A stretch of DNA of 61,136 nt from Verrucomicrobium sp. BvORR034 (lineage in GTDB: Bacteria > Verrucomicrobiota > Verrucomicrobiia > Verrucomicrobiales > Verrucomicrobiaceae). The notes beneath the pieces were generated by a model. It did not search any database and was not told where the DNA came from. It saw only the letters and a list, made by a program, of their open reading frames with translations. The stretch is taken from NCBI RefSeq assembly GCF_000739635.1, contig NZ_BATQ01000044.1, forward strand, positions 1 to 61,136. Direction: 5' to 3'. This document shows, in pieces, positions 8,898 through 18,984 of the stretch (its first letter is position 1; every line of letters starts with the position of its first letter). Both the position numbers and the translations under genes were made by a program.

Positions 8898-10172
8898 ATG
8901 AGCAATACCATCATCGTCGGCCTCCAGTGGGGGGACGAAGGCAAAGGAAAAATCGTGGACTATCTTACGGAGCGTAGCGACGTGGTCGCACGCGCCCAAG
9001 GTGGCAGCAATGCCGGCCACACGGTGATCAGCGGTGGCACGAAGTACATCCTGCACCTTATTCCCAGCGGCATCCTCTGGCCGGAGAAGAAGTGCGTGAT
9101 CGGCAACGGCGTGGTGATTGACCCGCTCGGCCTGCTCAAGGAGATGGAAAAGCTCCGCTCCCAAGGAGTGCACATTTCCCCGGAGAACCTGCTCATCAGT
9201 GAGCATGCGCACCTCACCATGCCCTACCACTGCTCCCTGGACAAGGCCCGGGAAGCCCGCCGTGGCGTGAACGCCATCGGCACCACTGGCCGGGGCATCG
9301 GACCCACCTACGCAGACAAGATCGAGCGGCAGGGCCTCCGGGTAACCGATCTTCGCGATCCGGACAAGCTCACCCATGAGATCACCTGGCGCGCCGCCCT
9401 GCACAATCAGGAACTGGAGTCTGCCGGATTTGAGAAGGTGAACGTGGAAGAAGTGGTGGCCCAGATCGTGGCCGCCGCTGAATTGCTGCGTCCGCACATC
9501 GCCAACACCGTGGTTTACCTGAACGAGGCTCTTGCCGAGGGCAAGATGGTCCTGTTTGAAGGGGCCCAGGGTAGCTACCTGGACATCGACCACGGCACTT
9601 ATCCCTTCGTCACTTCCTCGAACACCACCGCAGGCGGTGCCTGCACGGGTTCTGGCGTGTCTCCCCGCAAGATCGACAAGGTCATCGGCGTGGCCAAGGC
9701 CTACACCACCCGCGTCGGTGGCGGCCCGTTCGTCACGGAGAATGAAGCCATCTCTGACATGCTTCACAACATGGGGCGTGAGTATGGCGCCACCACGGGG
9801 CGTGCCCGCCGCTGCGGCTGGCTGGATGCCGTGCTGCTGAACTACGCCGTCATGGTGAACGGATGCGATGAAATAGCGATCACGAACCTCGACGGCCTCG
9901 ACGGGCTGGATGAGATCAAGATCTGCCGTGCCTACCTTCTGGATGGCAAGGAGATCAATCACCCGCCAGCAACCATTCCAGAGCTGGAGCGTTGTGAGCC
10001 GGTTTATGAAACTCACCAGGGCTGGAAACAGGATCTCAGTGGCCTCACCAACGCCGCTGATCTGCCGCCGCTCGCCAAGACCTACCTCAACCGTCTGGCG
10101 GAACTCGCCGGCGCGCGGGTGAGCCTGCTCGGCATCGGCCCGGCACGTGAACAGACCCTTGTGGTGGATTGA
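8898..10172 (+). CDS. purA: Adenylosuccinate synthetase
   Basis: 424 residues, close to the usual length. Joins IMP and aspartate using GTP, the first step from IMP to AMP. Signatures: P-loop-like WGDEGKGK, GNGVVIDP, TTGRGIGPTYADK, the IMP-binding GAQGSYLDIDHGTYPFV, and GATTGRARRCGWLD. I start at the ATG giving MSNTIIVGLQWG, where family members begin; an earlier in-frame start would add 11 residues. The leader TTATTTTCATCTC has no ribosome site. Confidence 0.97.
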   Translation: MSNTIIVGLQWGDEGKGKIVDYLTERSDVVARAQGGSNAGHTVISGGTKYILHLIPSGILWPEKKCVIGNGVVIDPLGLLKEMEKLRSQGVHISPENLLISEHAHLTMPYHCSLDKAREARRGVNAIGTTGRGIGPTYADKIERQGLRVTDLRDPDKLTHEITWRAALHNQELESAGFEKVNVEEVVAQIVAAAELLRPHIANTVVYLNEALAEGKMVLFEGAQGSYLDIDHGTYPFVTSSNTTAGGACTGSGVSPRKIDKVIGVAKAYTTRVGGGPFVTENEAISDMLHNMGREYGATTGRARRCGWLDAVLLNYAVMVNGCDEIAITNLDGLDGLDEIKICRAYLLDGKEINHPPATIPELERCEPVYETHQGWKQDLSGLTNAADLPPLAKTYLNRLAELAGARVSLLGIGPAREQTLVVD

Positions 10173-10328
10173 TTGGGCCTGGACCACGGGCAAGCGACCG
10201 TAAATGCGAACCCTGAGCCGGGGTGGTGGGAAACTAGCCGCCCCGGTGTCCATGGGTGTCGTCCCCGACACGCGGGATTGCAAATCGCTTGAACCCTCAG
10301 GGGTCGTCTATCAGAGTGCGCTCCTCCC

Positions 10329-11042
10329 ATGCCGGAAGATCTCGTCATTCCCCGTCACGTTGCCATCATCATGGATGGCAACGGCCGTTGGGCCAAAGAA
10401 CGGGGGCTGCCGCGCACTGAGGGGCATCGCCGCGGAGCGGAGTCTGTGCAGGCGGCGGTTGAGTCCTGCGGAGATCTGGGCATTGAATTTCTCACGCTGT
10501 ACGCATTTTCCACAGAGAACTGGAAACGGCCCAAGAGCGAGGTGGACTCGCTCATGAAAATGCTGGAGCGCTTCTTGAAGCAGAAGACGCCAGACATGGT
10601 GAAAAAGAATGTGCGCCTTCAGGCCATCGGCCGGTTGCACGATCTTCCCCAGTCCTGCCAGGATCAGCTTCACAAGTCCATCGAGGCCACTTCCGGCAAC
10701 ACCGGCCTGACGTTGATTTTTGCCCTCAGCTATGGCTCCCGCGAGGAGATCATTGATGGCATCAAGAGCCTGATCGACAGCGTGGAGAAAGGCCACCTCG
10801 ACAAGGGCATGATCGATGCGGAAGTGTTCAGCAAGCACCTGTACACCCGCTACTATCCCGATCCGGATCTGCTGATCCGCACCAGCGGGGAGATGCGTCT
10901 CTCCAACTTCCTCCTGTGGCAGCTCAGCTACACGGAGTTTTACATCACCCAGACGCTCTGGCCTGACTTCCGGCGGGAGCAGTTGGTGGAGGCGCTGCGG
11001 GACTTCGGCAGGCGGCAGCGGCGCTTTGGGGGTGTTGCCTGA
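10329..11042 (+). CDS. uppS: Undecaprenyl diphosphate synthase (cis-prenyltransferase)
   Basis: 237 residues. Extends farnesyl diphosphate with isopentenyl units to the C55 carrier lipid used for peptidoglycan and O-antigen. It carries the catalytic-Asp motif IIMDGNGRWA, the LTLYAFSTENWKRP signature and RTSGEMRLSNFLLWQLSYTEFY near the C-terminus. Neighbours are purA and a sigma-54 activator, so the common uppS-cdsA pairing is not kept. The 156 bp before it hold nothing I recognise. Confidence 0.97.
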   Translation: MPEDLVIPRHVAIIMDGNGRWAKERGLPRTEGHRRGAESVQAAVESCGDLGIEFLTLYAFSTENWKRPKSEVDSLMKMLERFLKQKTPDMVKKNVRLQAIGRLHDLPQSCQDQLHKSIEATSGNTGLTLIFALSYGSREEIIDGIKSLIDSVEKGHLDKGMIDAEVFSKHLYTRYYPDPDLLIRTSGEMRLSNFLLWQLSYTEFYITQTLWPDFRREQLVEALRDFGRRQRRFGGVA

Positions 11043-11174
11043 TCGGCCTACTAGCCTATTGGCTAGTCATCATAAGGGGGAGGCATTCTGCCTTCACTTG
11101 ACACTCTGCGTCTGCGTTGCAGAAAGGAACGTAACCTTTGCGCATCTCCGCAATTGTGTGAAAGTGCTTTTCCG

Positions 11175-12656
11175 ATGCTGACCAACGACACACCTCCCGA
11201 ATCCACGCGGCTGTTCATCGTGGATCCGGACACAGACTTTCTTGCTTGGGCTGTATCGCACCTCAAGTCCCCCAATGTGACGATCGAAAGCTTCGAGCGT
11301 GGGGAAGAGGCGCTGTCAGCCTATATGAAGCAGCGGGCGGATCTGGTGTTGAGCGAAGCCCGCCTGCCGCAGATGAGCGGCATCGAGCTTCTCAAGCGCC
11401 TGCGCCAGCAAGACCCGAACGCCATGGTGCTGCTTTTCAGCGGCCTGGCGGGAACGAGTGCCGTCATTGAATCGATGCGCCTTGGTGCGTACGATTTTTT
11501 GCGGAAGGAACAGATGCCTTACGACCTGCGCTCCATCGTAGAAAGCGCCTTGCGTGCAGTGGAGGCCAGAAAGGTCACGCTCGCCAGTGCACAGCCGGTT
11601 TCCTCTGAAAGCATTCAGGAAACTATCATTGGGCGCAGTGGCGCCATGCAGGAGGTTTTCAAGCTGATCGGTCGCGTCTCACGCTCGGATGCCGCAGTGA
11701 TGATCACTGGTGAAAGCGGTTGTGGTAAGGAACTTGTGGCCCGTGCCGTGCACAAGTTCAGCCCGCGGACGCAGAAGGAGTTTGTGGCGATCAACGTGAC
11801 CGCCATTCCTGACAACCTGCTGGAGAGCGAGCTTTTCGGTCACGAGAAGGGGTCATTCACCGGAGCTGTCGCCCAGCGCATGGGGCGCTTTGAGCAGTGC
11901 GATGGCGGAACGCTTTTCCTGGATGAGATTGGCGACATGCCGCTCACCGTTCAGAGCAAGTTGCTGCGTGTGCTGCAGGAAGGCGAATTCAGCCGCGTGG
12001 GCGGCAACTCCACCCTCAAGACGGACGTCCGGGTGCTGGCAGCCACCAACAAAGATCTGGAGAAGGAAGTGACGGAAGGCAGCTTCCGCGAAGACCTCTT
12101 TTACCGCCTCAACGTGGTGCGCATCCACATTCCGCCGCTTCGTGAGCGTCGCGAAGACGTGCGCATCCTGGCCGAGTTTTTCTTGCAACGCATGGCGGCG
12201 CGCAAGCGCACCCCGCAGATGCGGTTCAGTGAGGACGCTCTGGCATTACTCGAGGCCTATGACTGGCCGGGCAACGTCCGGGAGCTGGAAAATACGCTGC
12301 AACGCGCCTGTGCCCTCTGCAACACAGACGTGCTCCTGCCCAGTGACATTCCGCTGGGCAGCAATACCCAGCGCATCGCCACACCGATTCACACGCTGAT
12401 GCGCATGCAGGATGCCCTGCAGTCGCTGCTGCACGGTGCCCAGGCTCTGCCGGACTTTGAGCTCATTCCCTGGCTGGACCGCGAGCTGAAGAAGATGGCG
12501 CTGCGTAACTGCCATCAGGATGTGGATGAGGCCGCCAAGCTTCTCGGCATTCCCGCGATCACGTTGGCCAAGTCCGACGTGAGGGTGGGGGACGAAAAGA
12601 AGCCGGAGGTCAAGCCCGCTGACGTCAAGGCGGCCAAGGCCCGCAAGGCGTCCTAG
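11175..12656 (+). CDS. Sigma-54 activator with non-canonical receiver domain
   Basis: 493 residues from ATG 11175. The receiver keeps the Ser (LLFSG) and Lys (DFLRKE) of the family but the phospho-acceptor is Glu61 (LVLSEARLP where NtrC has LLSDIRMP), and the acidic pair reads DPD. The AAA+ domain is complete: Walker A GESGCGKE, the sigma-54 loop as GSFTGA, Walker [11 protein letters not shown] and an arginine-finger region. A short Fis-like helix-turn-helix ([16 protein letters not shown]) and a charged tail end it. No histidine kinase is adjacent. Asp-to-Glu can mimic phosphorylation in some regulators, so constitutive or ligand-driven activity is possible (inference). Confidence 0.92.
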   Translation: MLTNDTPPESTRLFIVDPDTDFLAWAVSHLKSPNVTIESFERGEEALSAYMKQRADLVLSEARLPQMSGIELLKRLRQQDPNAMVLLFSGLAGTSAVIESMRLGAYDFLRKEQMPYDLRSIVESALRAVEARKVTLASAQPVSSESIQETIIGRSGAMQEVFKLIGRVSRSDAAVMITGESGCGKELVARAVHKFSPRTQKEFVAINVTAIPDNLLESELFGHEKGSFTGAVAQRMGRFEQCDGGTLFLDEIGDMPLTVQSKLLRVLQEGEFSRVGGNSTLKTDVRVLAATNKDLEKEVTEGSFREDLFYRLNVVRIHIPPLRERREDVRILAEFFLQRMAARKRTPQMRFSEDALALLEAYDWPGNVRELENTLQRACALCNTDVLLPSDIPLGSNTQRIATPIHTLMRMQDALQSLLHGAQALPDFELIPWLDRELKKMALRNCHQDVDEAAKLLGIPAITLAKSDVRVGDEKKPEVKPADVKAAKARKAS

Positions 12657-12778
12657 CCGGGTGACAGGCGTCTGGTTGCGCAAGCCGGACACTTGGAGCC
12701 GTTGCGTCTCATTTTTGTCGATTTAGCAGCAGAATCCGCGTGGCCTTCCCGGCCAGCAGGTTCTGCTCCATTGTGTTC

Positions 12779-15700
12779 ATGGCCAAGGAAAAAGAGCTGC
12801 ATGTGGACGAACACCACCTGGCGGAAAGCCTGGTGAAGGTAGCCCATGGGGCCAAGCCGTTCGGCACCCTTTGGAAGTCGCTGAAAAGTGGCGGGATCAT
12901 CCTGGATCACGTGGCAAAGGAGGCCTGGCCCTTCGCCACGGCCCTCGCGGCCCAGGCCTTGCCCAAGCGGCGGCTGTGGGTGGTCTGCCCAGACGCCCGC
13001 GTGCAGGAGCAGGTCCAGGGGGAGTTGAGGGTCTGGGGATTGCCGGCGTTATTCTTCCCCAGACTTTCCCAGATGGGGGATGCCGCAGGATTGCCAGACC
13101 CCGACGCTCTGGCGGAGCGGATCACGGCCTTGACGCGATTTTCCGAGTCCGTGTCTGGCAAGGGTAAAGGCAAAGCCCGAGCTGGCGACAGCGGCGAGGA
13201 GACTGGCGGGGACGAAGGCCAACCACGGGTGTTGGTGATTTGCGCGGACAGTCTGGATGAGGAGGTGCCGGCACTGAATGAGCTGGAGGCGGGCAAGATG
13301 TCCCTGCAAACCGGCATGAAGCTGGATGTAGAGGCCCTCCTCCAGGATCTGGGGAGCGCCGGTTATGAGCGGGTTCCAGTGGTGACCGAGCGTGGTCAGG
13401 TGGCGCGGCGTGGCGGCATTGTGGACGTTTTCTCCTGGCAGGCGGAGGAGCCTCTGCGGATGGAATTTTTTGACGATGAACTGGAGTCGCTGAGGAGCTT
13501 CGACATCCACACCCAGACCTCAGTGCAACGCTTTCAGCGCATGCAACTGCTGGTGCACGCTGCAGACTCGACTGGGGAGACGACCACAGTACGGCAGTTC
13601 ATTCAGGAGCAGGATGCGGTGATTGCCCTGGAGGTGGAGACTCTGTCGCCTGCAACCGTTACCATTACCTCCGGTGCCCGTGCTGATCTGGCTGAGGAGG
13701 ACTTTTCCACGGCCATCTTCGAGAATCCACTGGGTGTCTTCCATGCAGGGGACTTCGTGGTGCAGGAGGCCCGGCGCGAGCAGTTCACCAAACAGGTGGA
13801 GGAGTGGCGCAAGCAGAAGTGGCGGGTGGTCATGTTCTTCCACAATCCTGGCGAGCGGGAGCGCTTCGAGGAGCTGGTGGGGGGCGAGTGGTTGCAGAAG
13901 CATGACATGGAGCTGGCGCTGGGCTTGTTGCATCGCGGGTTTGCCATTCCTGCCGCCAAGCTGGCCGTATTGACGGGAGCGGAGGTCTTCGGTCGGTATC
14001 AGAACACGCGTCGTTTCCGCGGCTCCAAGCTGGATGAGGCGCAGGTGCTGCGTCAGGCGCGGGACCACCTGCGGGAGTTGCGGGAAGGGGATCTGGTGGT
14101 CCATCTGGATTATGGGATCGGGAAGTACGGCGGCATTGAAGTGCGCGAAGGTGCCCGGCGTGAGGAAGTGATGGTCATCCGGTACGCGGAGGATGCGAAG
14201 GTCTTCGTTCCGGTGTCCCAGGCCCACATGGTTTCCCGCTATGTCGGGGTGGGAAGCAGGGCTCCCACGCTCAACAAGCTGGGAGACGCCCGATGGGTGA
14301 AGACCCGGGCCCAAGCGGAGAAGAGTGTCGAGGAGTTTGCCGCCGGCATGCTGAGCATCGCGGCGCAGCGCCAGACGCTGAAAGGCTATGCCCACCCGCC
14401 CGATACCAAGTGGCAGGTGGAGTTCGAGCAATCCTTCCTCTACCGGGAAACGCCGGACCAGCTGAAATCCATCGCCGAGATCAAGCGGGACATGGAGCAG
14501 GAGAAGCCCATGGACCGTCTGCTCTGCGGGGATGTGGGTTTCGGCAAGACGGAGGTGGCGATTCGGGCGGCCTTCAAGGCGGTGATGGGGGGCAAACAGG
14601 TGGCGGTACTGGTACCGACGACCGTGCTGGCCCAGCAGCACCTGGCCACCTTCAAGGAACGCATGTCTGACTATCCCGTGACGGTCGAGATGCTGAGCCG
14701 GTTGACGCCGGCGAAACGGGAAAAGGAGATTCTCAAAGGGGTGAAGGATGGGACGGTGGACATCGTGGTCGGCACCCACCGCGTGATTTCCAAGGACGTG
14801 CAGTTCAAGCAGCTGGGACTGGCGGTGGTCGATGAGGAGCAACGCTTTGGCGTGAAGCACAAGGAACGGTTCAAGCAGCTGTTCCGCCTCGTGGACGTGC
14901 TCACTCTCAGCGCGACGCCCATTCCCCGGACGCTGTACCTTGGCCTCGTGGGCATGCGGGACATGTCCACCCTGGACACCGCGCCGCCCAACCGGCATGC
15001 CGTGCAGACCAGCGTGTGTGGTTACGACGAGAGGATCATTCGCGACGCCATCAACAAGGAGATCGAGCGAGGCGGGCAGGTCTTTTTCCTCCACAACCGG
15101 GTGATGGATATGGAGAAGATGAAGGCCAAGCTGGAGGCGTTGTCGCCCAAGGCCAGGGTCGTCATCGGCCATGGCCAGATGGATGAGACGCTGCTGGAGG
15201 ACGTGATGCGTCGCTTCATCGCCGGGGAGGCGGACGTGCTGCTCTGCACCACCATCATCGAGAGCGGGGTGGACATCCCCAACGCCAACACCATCATCAT
15301 TGACCGCGCGGACCGGTTTGGCCTGGCGGATCTCTATCAGCTGCGTGGACGGGTGGGGCGTGGGGGCGAGCGGGCTCATGCCTACCTCATGCTGCCCCGT
15401 GATCTCATGACCGTGGGAGATGCCCGAAAACGGGTGACCGCCATCAAGCAGTACACGGCGCTTGGCAGCGGGTTCAAAATCGCCATGCGCGATCTGGAGA
15501 TCCGCGGAGCGGGAAATTTGCTCGGAACTGAGCAAAGTGGGCACATTTTTGCGATCGGCTTTGATCTATACTGTCAGATGTTGAAGTCTGCCACCGCCCG
15601 CCTGCAGGGCCGACGCACCCCTCCGCCCATGGAGGTGAGTCTGCGTGTGGACTTCCTGTGCATGAGTGAAGCGCAGTGGTTGCAGGAGGCAGATGGCACT

Positions 15701-16126
15701 CCTCAAAAGCGGGTGACGGCCGCCACGGCCCATCGGCCGCCCGATCGCCAGAAGCTGGTCACCATCAACGAGTGGCGCATACCCTGTTTTATTCCCCAGA
15801 GTTACATTGAGGATGCCCGTTCCCGCATCACCGCCTACCGCCTGTTGGGGGAGGTGTTGACTCGCAAGGAGTTGGATTCCCTGGAGCGCAACTGGCGCGA
15901 CCAATACGGCCCTCCTCCTCCTGCGGTGGAGAACCTCCTCGTCTGCGCTGGCATCAAGCTTGCTGCTGCACACGCCAGTATTTCCGCAGTGGAGGTCAAA
16001 GAGGGCAAGCTCATGCTTACCCGAAATGGTCAATATGTCCTGCTGAGCGGCAAGTTTCCCCGTTTGACAGCGAATGACCCAACCCTACAATTGCGCGAGT
16101 CTTTCCACCTGCTGAGAAGTTTTTGA
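12779..16126 (+). CDS. mfd: Transcription-repair coupling factor
   Basis: 1115 residues. Mfd removes RNA polymerase stalled at lesions and recruits UvrA. In order: an N-terminal UvrB-like module, the RNA-polymerase-interacting domain (LREGDLVVHLDYGIGKYGG), and an SF2/RecG-like translocase with Walker A GDVGFGKTE, DEEQ box (VVDEEQRFGVKHKERF), LSATPIPRTLYL and QLRGRVGRGGERAHAY, then a TRCF C-terminal domain. An in-frame GTG 39 bp upstream is possible, but MAKEKELHVDE is the better start. It ends 2 bp before the SurA-like gene, implying one transcript. Confidence 0.96.
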   Translation: MAKEKELHVDEHHLAESLVKVAHGAKPFGTLWKSLKSGGIILDHVAKEAWPFATALAAQALPKRRLWVVCPDARVQEQVQGELRVWGLPALFFPRLSQMGDAAGLPDPDALAERITALTRFSESVSGKGKGKARAGDSGEETGGDEGQPRVLVICADSLDEEVPALNELEAGKMSLQTGMKLDVEALLQDLGSAGYERVPVVTERGQVARRGGIVDVFSWQAEEPLRMEFFDDELESLRSFDIHTQTSVQRFQRMQLLVHAADSTGETTTVRQFIQEQDAVIALEVETLSPATVTITSGARADLAEEDFSTAIFENPLGVFHAGDFVVQEARREQFTKQVEEWRKQKWRVVMFFHNPGERERFEELVGGEWLQKHDMELALGLLHRGFAIPAAKLAVLTGAEVFGRYQNTRRFRGSKLDEAQVLRQARDHLRELREGDLVVHLDYGIGKYGGIEVREGARREEVMVIRYAEDAKVFVPVSQAHMVSRYVGVGSRAPTLNKLGDARWVKTRAQAEKSVEEFAAGMLSIAAQRQTLKGYAHPPDTKWQVEFEQSFLYRETPDQLKSIAEIKRDMEQEKPMDRLLCGDVGFGKTEVAIRAAFKAVMGGKQVAVLVPTTVLAQQHLATFKERMSDYPVTVEMLSRLTPAKREKEILKGVKDGTVDIVVGTHRVISKDVQFKQLGLAVVDEEQRFGVKHKERFKQLFRLVDVLTLSATPIPRTLYLGLVGMRDMSTLDTAPPNRHAVQTSVCGYDERIIRDAINKEIERGGQVFFLHNRVMDMEKMKAKLEALSPKARVVIGHGQMDETLLEDVMRRFIAGEADVLLCTTIIESGVDIPNANTIIIDRADRFGLADLYQLRGRVGRGGERAHAYLMLPRDLMTVGDARKRVTAIKQYTALGSGFKIAMRDLEIRGAGNLLGTEQSGHIFAIGFDLYCQMLKSATARLQGRRTPPPMEVSLRVDFLCMSEAQWLQEADGTPQKRVTAATAHRPPDRQKLVTINEWRIPCFIPQSYIEDARSRITAYRLLGEVLTRKELDSLERNWRDQYGPPPPAVENLLVCAGIKLAAAHASISAVEVKEGKLMLTRNGQYVLLSGKFPRLTANDPTLQLRESFHLLRSF

Positions 16127-16128
16127 TC

Positions 16129-17163
16129 ATGAAGTACCGTCCCCTCCTATTGAGCCTGACCCTGGCGCTCACCCTGTCTGCCGTGAGCTCTGCCGTGGCC
16201 CAAAGCTCCAACGGCATTGCGGTGGTGGTGAACGGCAAGGTCGTCACAAAATCCGAAGTGAAGGAGGCTGTGGAAGCCCAGGAGCAGCTCATCCGCATGA
16301 CGGTGCGTGACCCCAATGAACAGAATGCCCGTCTTGCCCAACTCCGCGAAGGCGCCCTCTATGCGCTGATCGAGCGTCAGCTGGTTCTCTCAGAGTTCGA
16401 CAAACTCGGTGGCTCCATCAAGCCCCAGTACATCGATGACGACATCAACGGCATCGTGCGCGACAACTTCGAAGGGAACCGCGAGAAGTTCCTCATGGAG
16501 CTGGCCAAAACCGGCATGACGCTGAAGAAGTTCCGCGAACAGCGCCAGAAGATGATGGTGGTCTCCGTGCTGCGTGCCCGCCAGACGAAGGATCTGGCGC
16601 CGCCCACACCGGCACAGGTGGAGGAGTTCTACCGCAAGAACGCCGACAAATTCCGCGACAAGGACTACATCAAGTTCAGCACCATCACGATCCCCAAGTA
16701 TCCGATCGGCAACGTCGGTGCCTCTCCTGAATCGCAGAAGACTCTTGCAGAAGAGATCCGCGGCAAAGTGACGAGCGGTTCGGATTTTGCCAATCTGGCC
16801 AAAACCTACTCCCAAGACAGCCGTGCTGACTCCGGTGGTGACTGGGGTCTGCAGGAGCGCGCCACGCTGAGCCGTGAGATCGCTGATGTGGCCTTTGCCC
16901 TCAAAGTTGGTGGAGTCAGCCGCGTGGTGGAGATCGGTGGCAACTACATGATCATCTATTGCGAAGCCAAACAGCCCGGCAACATGGAGCCCCTGGAAAA
17001 AGTCCGTCCCCAGATCGAAAAATTCATCCAGAGCGAGCAGGGGCGCAACGCCGTCAACCGCTGGTTGTCCGGTCTGGCCAGCAAGGCCATCATTCAGCCT
17101 GACTCCGTCCGCAAGGCCTTCCTGGCCTGGCTGAGCAAGCAGTCCGATCTGGTGCAGCCGTAA
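16129..17163 (+). CDS. Exported SurA/PpiC-type peptidyl-prolyl isomerase
   Basis: 344 residues: a signal peptide (1-25, ending AVAQ), a SurA-like helical N-terminal chaperone region with VVVNGKVVTKSEV, and one parvulin rotamase domain (about 175-275; FANLAKTYSQDSRADSGGDWG is split here as FANLAKTYSQ and SGGDWG). Likely a periplasmic chaperone that helps outer-membrane proteins fold. SurA of Enterobacteria has two rotamase domains; this has one. It starts 2 bp after the mfd stop, and a strong terminator follows. Confidence 0.9.
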   Translation: MKYRPLLLSLTLALTLSAVSSAVAQSSNGIAVVVNGKVVTKSEVKEAVEAQEQLIRMTVRDPNEQNARLAQLREGALYALIERQLVLSEFDKLGGSIKPQYIDDDINGIVRDNFEGNREKFLMELAKTGMTLKKFREQRQKMMVVSVLRARQTKDLAPPTPAQVEEFYRKNADKFRDKDYIKFSTITIPKYPIGNVGASPESQKTLAEEIRGKVTSGSDFANLAKTYSQDSRADSGGDWGLQERATLSREIADVAFALKVGGVSRVVEIGGNYMIIYCEAKQPGNMEPLEKVRPQIEKFIQSEQGRNAVNRWLSGLASKAIIQPDSVRKAFLAWLSKQSDLVQP

Positions 17164-17207
17164 GCTGACAAAACTGTCACCGACTCACGCAGAGTTCGAT
17201 TTTCAGG

Positions 17208-17238
17208 GCCTCGTTCCGCTTGGAACGGGGCTCTTTTT
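17208..17238 (+). terminator. Rho-independent terminator of the mfd-SurA unit
   Basis: A 10-bp stem (GCCTCGTTCC with GGAACGGGGC, one G-U pair) with loop GCTT is followed by CTCTTTTTTG, about 45 bp after the stop codon. Confidence 0.88.
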
Positions 17239-17280
17239 TGTGGTGGAGTGCGTGAACCGGAGCGATCACCAGAGCGCCGT

Positions 17281-17604
17281 ATGAAACAACTCTTTGAAGT
17301 TCGTGCCGAGGTGGATGCCACCGGAAAAGCCCACCCCTTCTATGCTGCGGCCACAGTGTACGCCCTCGTGGGAGCGGGATCTGAACAGGAAGCCCAGACC
17401 AGGTTGCGTCACGATCTCGAGGCGGATGGCTATTTGCTGGTCAGTCAGCAGATTCCCGCTAGACAAGTTGATCCTCAATCTTGGACGGCCTATGTGGCAG
17501 AACATTGGGCTGGCATTGCGAGCCAGTTGCCGGATGGGGAAGGCATCACCAGTCTGCTACAGAGGGAGTTTCTGCTGCATCTCAGTTTTTATCCTCATGA
17601 GTAG
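17281..17604 (+). CDS. Small protein of unknown function
   Basis: 107 residues from ATG 17281 (MKQLFEVRAEVDATG). No signal peptide, membrane segment or known motif. The N-terminal half looks like an alpha-beta fold (strand FEVRAEV, helix EQEAQTRLRHDLEADG, strand YLLVSQQIP), and the end is Leu/Phe-rich. It follows a terminator, so it needs its own promoter; no convincing -35/-10 pair is seen. I do not recognise the family. Coding bias and GC resemble the neighbours, so a real gene is likely. Confidence 0.65.
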   Translation: MKQLFEVRAEVDATGKAHPFYAAATVYALVGAGSEQEAQTRLRHDLEADGYLLVSQQIPARQVDPQSWTAYVAEHWAGIASQLPDGEGITSLLQREFLLHLSFYPHE

Positions 17605-17885
17605 AGGAACCTCCTGCAACCTAGGGTCTTCGACAGCGGGATGAACCGCAAAACGTCCATCGCCCGGCTCCTCTTGACTTGCATCTTATCGAGAAGTTGA
17701 GGCGTTGCTCCGGATGATCTGATCGTGTGCCGATTTGATCAGTTCTTGCAGATGTAGGACAGGCGCATCGCCTGCCGTGAGCGTCCCCTCAGGTCTTTCT
17801 TCTTGTGTCTTCCAATCTTCTGTCTCCTACGGAGTGGGCGGAATTCAGTTGCCAAAATGCGGCAGTTCCGGTGAGATGTGCGGCC
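17605..17885. other. Gap with one dispersed-type palindrome
   Basis: 281 bp without a gene. At 17754-17777 is GTAGGACAGGCGCATCGCCTG, a short palindrome (CAGGCG/CGCCTG) of the sort scattered between genes in this lineage. It is probably also the leader of the next gene. No riboswitch or clear promoter was found. Confidence 0.4.
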
Positions 17886-18959
17886 ATGAATCGCCGCCGC
17901 TTTCTCCAGACCTCCGCTGCCGCTGCTGCCACTTTGCCTGCCGTATCCACCTTCGCTCAAGGTGGGCCGCTCAAGGTGCGGATCGGCCTGGATCACTTTG
18001 CGGTGCGGTCCACCGGGTGGAAGGCCCCCCAGTTCATCGAGTATGCCGGGGCTCAAAAGGTGGACACCCTGTTCCTTTCAGAACTTCTGCCGTTTGAGAG
18101 CTTCGAAGATGCTTACCTGAAGGGGTTGAAGGAGCAGGCGGACCGGGCGGGGCTGGCTTTGTACGTGGGGACCTCCAGTGTGTGCCCCACCTCCGCGCGG
18201 TTCAAAGACACGTTTGGCACGGCAGAGGAACATCTTGCCCTCTGCATTCGGGTGGCGAAGGCGCTGGGGTCTCCCGTAGCGCGCTGCTACCTGGGCAGCA
18301 ACGACGACCGCAAGGGTGACGGCGGCATTCAGCGGCATATCGAGTCTTTGCTGAAGGTATTCCAGGGCTGCAAGAGCCGGGCTCATGACGCCGGCATTCG
18401 CATTTCGATCGAAAACCACGCGGGTGACATGCAGTCCCACGAACTGAAGGCGCTCATCGAGGCTGCGGGCAAAGACTGGGTGGGGGCCAATATTGACCCT
18501 GGCAACGCCACCTGGGTGATGGAAGATCCGCTGCGACACCTGGAGGTACTCGGGCCTTATGTGAACTGCTCCAGCGTGCGTGACTCCATGATCTGGGAGA
18601 GCGAAAATGGGGCGACGGTGCAGTGGACGGCCATCGGTGAGGGCATCGTGGACTTCAAAGCGTACACCAAGCGGTTTGCCGAGCTTTGCCCCGGCGTTCC
18701 GCTCAATATTGAGACCATCTCCGGCTTTGCCAAACCGCTGCCATTCAAGAAACCCGAGTTCCTGAAGGACCTGGGCTACGACAAGATGCCTGCGGAAGAT
18801 CTGGCGGCCTTTGAAGCTCTGGCCAAAAAGGGCAAACCGATTCCGCCCTTCAAGGCCCCGAACAAGGAAGCGGACATCGCCTACCAGAAGGGCGAGTTCG
18901 AGCGCAGCGTGGCTGCGCTTCGCACCTACGGAGCAGGGGTGAACGGCGGAGCCCGCTAG
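17886..18959 (+). CDS. Tat-exported sugar phosphate isomerase/epimerase-like protein
   Basis: 357 residues. A twin-arginine signal (MNRRRFLQTSAAAAATLPA) precedes an AP-endonuclease-2/xylose-isomerase-type TIM barrel. Metal-ligand-like residues are visible in ISIENHAGD, GANIDPGNATW and LNIETISG. PVC bacteria encode many such exported TIM barrels, usually with sugar dehydrogenases or DUF1080 proteins, which fits the 1428-residue DUF1080 protein downstream; the substrate is unknown. Start chosen at the ATG directly before the Arg cluster. Export in folded form would suit a metal enzyme. Confidence 0.85.
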   Translation: MNRRRFLQTSAAAAATLPAVSTFAQGGPLKVRIGLDHFAVRSTGWKAPQFIEYAGAQKVDTLFLSELLPFESFEDAYLKGLKEQADRAGLALYVGTSSVCPTSARFKDTFGTAEEHLALCIRVAKALGSPVARCYLGSNDDRKGDGGIQRHIESLLKVFQGCKSRAHDAGIRISIENHAGDMQSHELKALIEAAGKDWVGANIDPGNATWVMEDPLRHLEVLGPYVNCSSVRDSMIWESENGATVQWTAIGEGIVDFKAYTKRFAELCPGVPLNIETISGFAKPLPFKKPEFLKDLGYDKMPAEDLAAFEALAKKGKPIPPFKAPNKEADIAYQKGEFERSVAALRTYGAGVNGGAR

Positions 18960-18984
18960 CCGTCAAATTCAACAGAAACCTCCC

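Noticed and set aside
13520-15544. 674-residue open frame on the minus strand
   Set aside because: It lies fully antisense within mfd, whose helicase motifs are unambiguous; a His/Leu/Arg-rich composition shows it is a shadow of a GC-rich gene.
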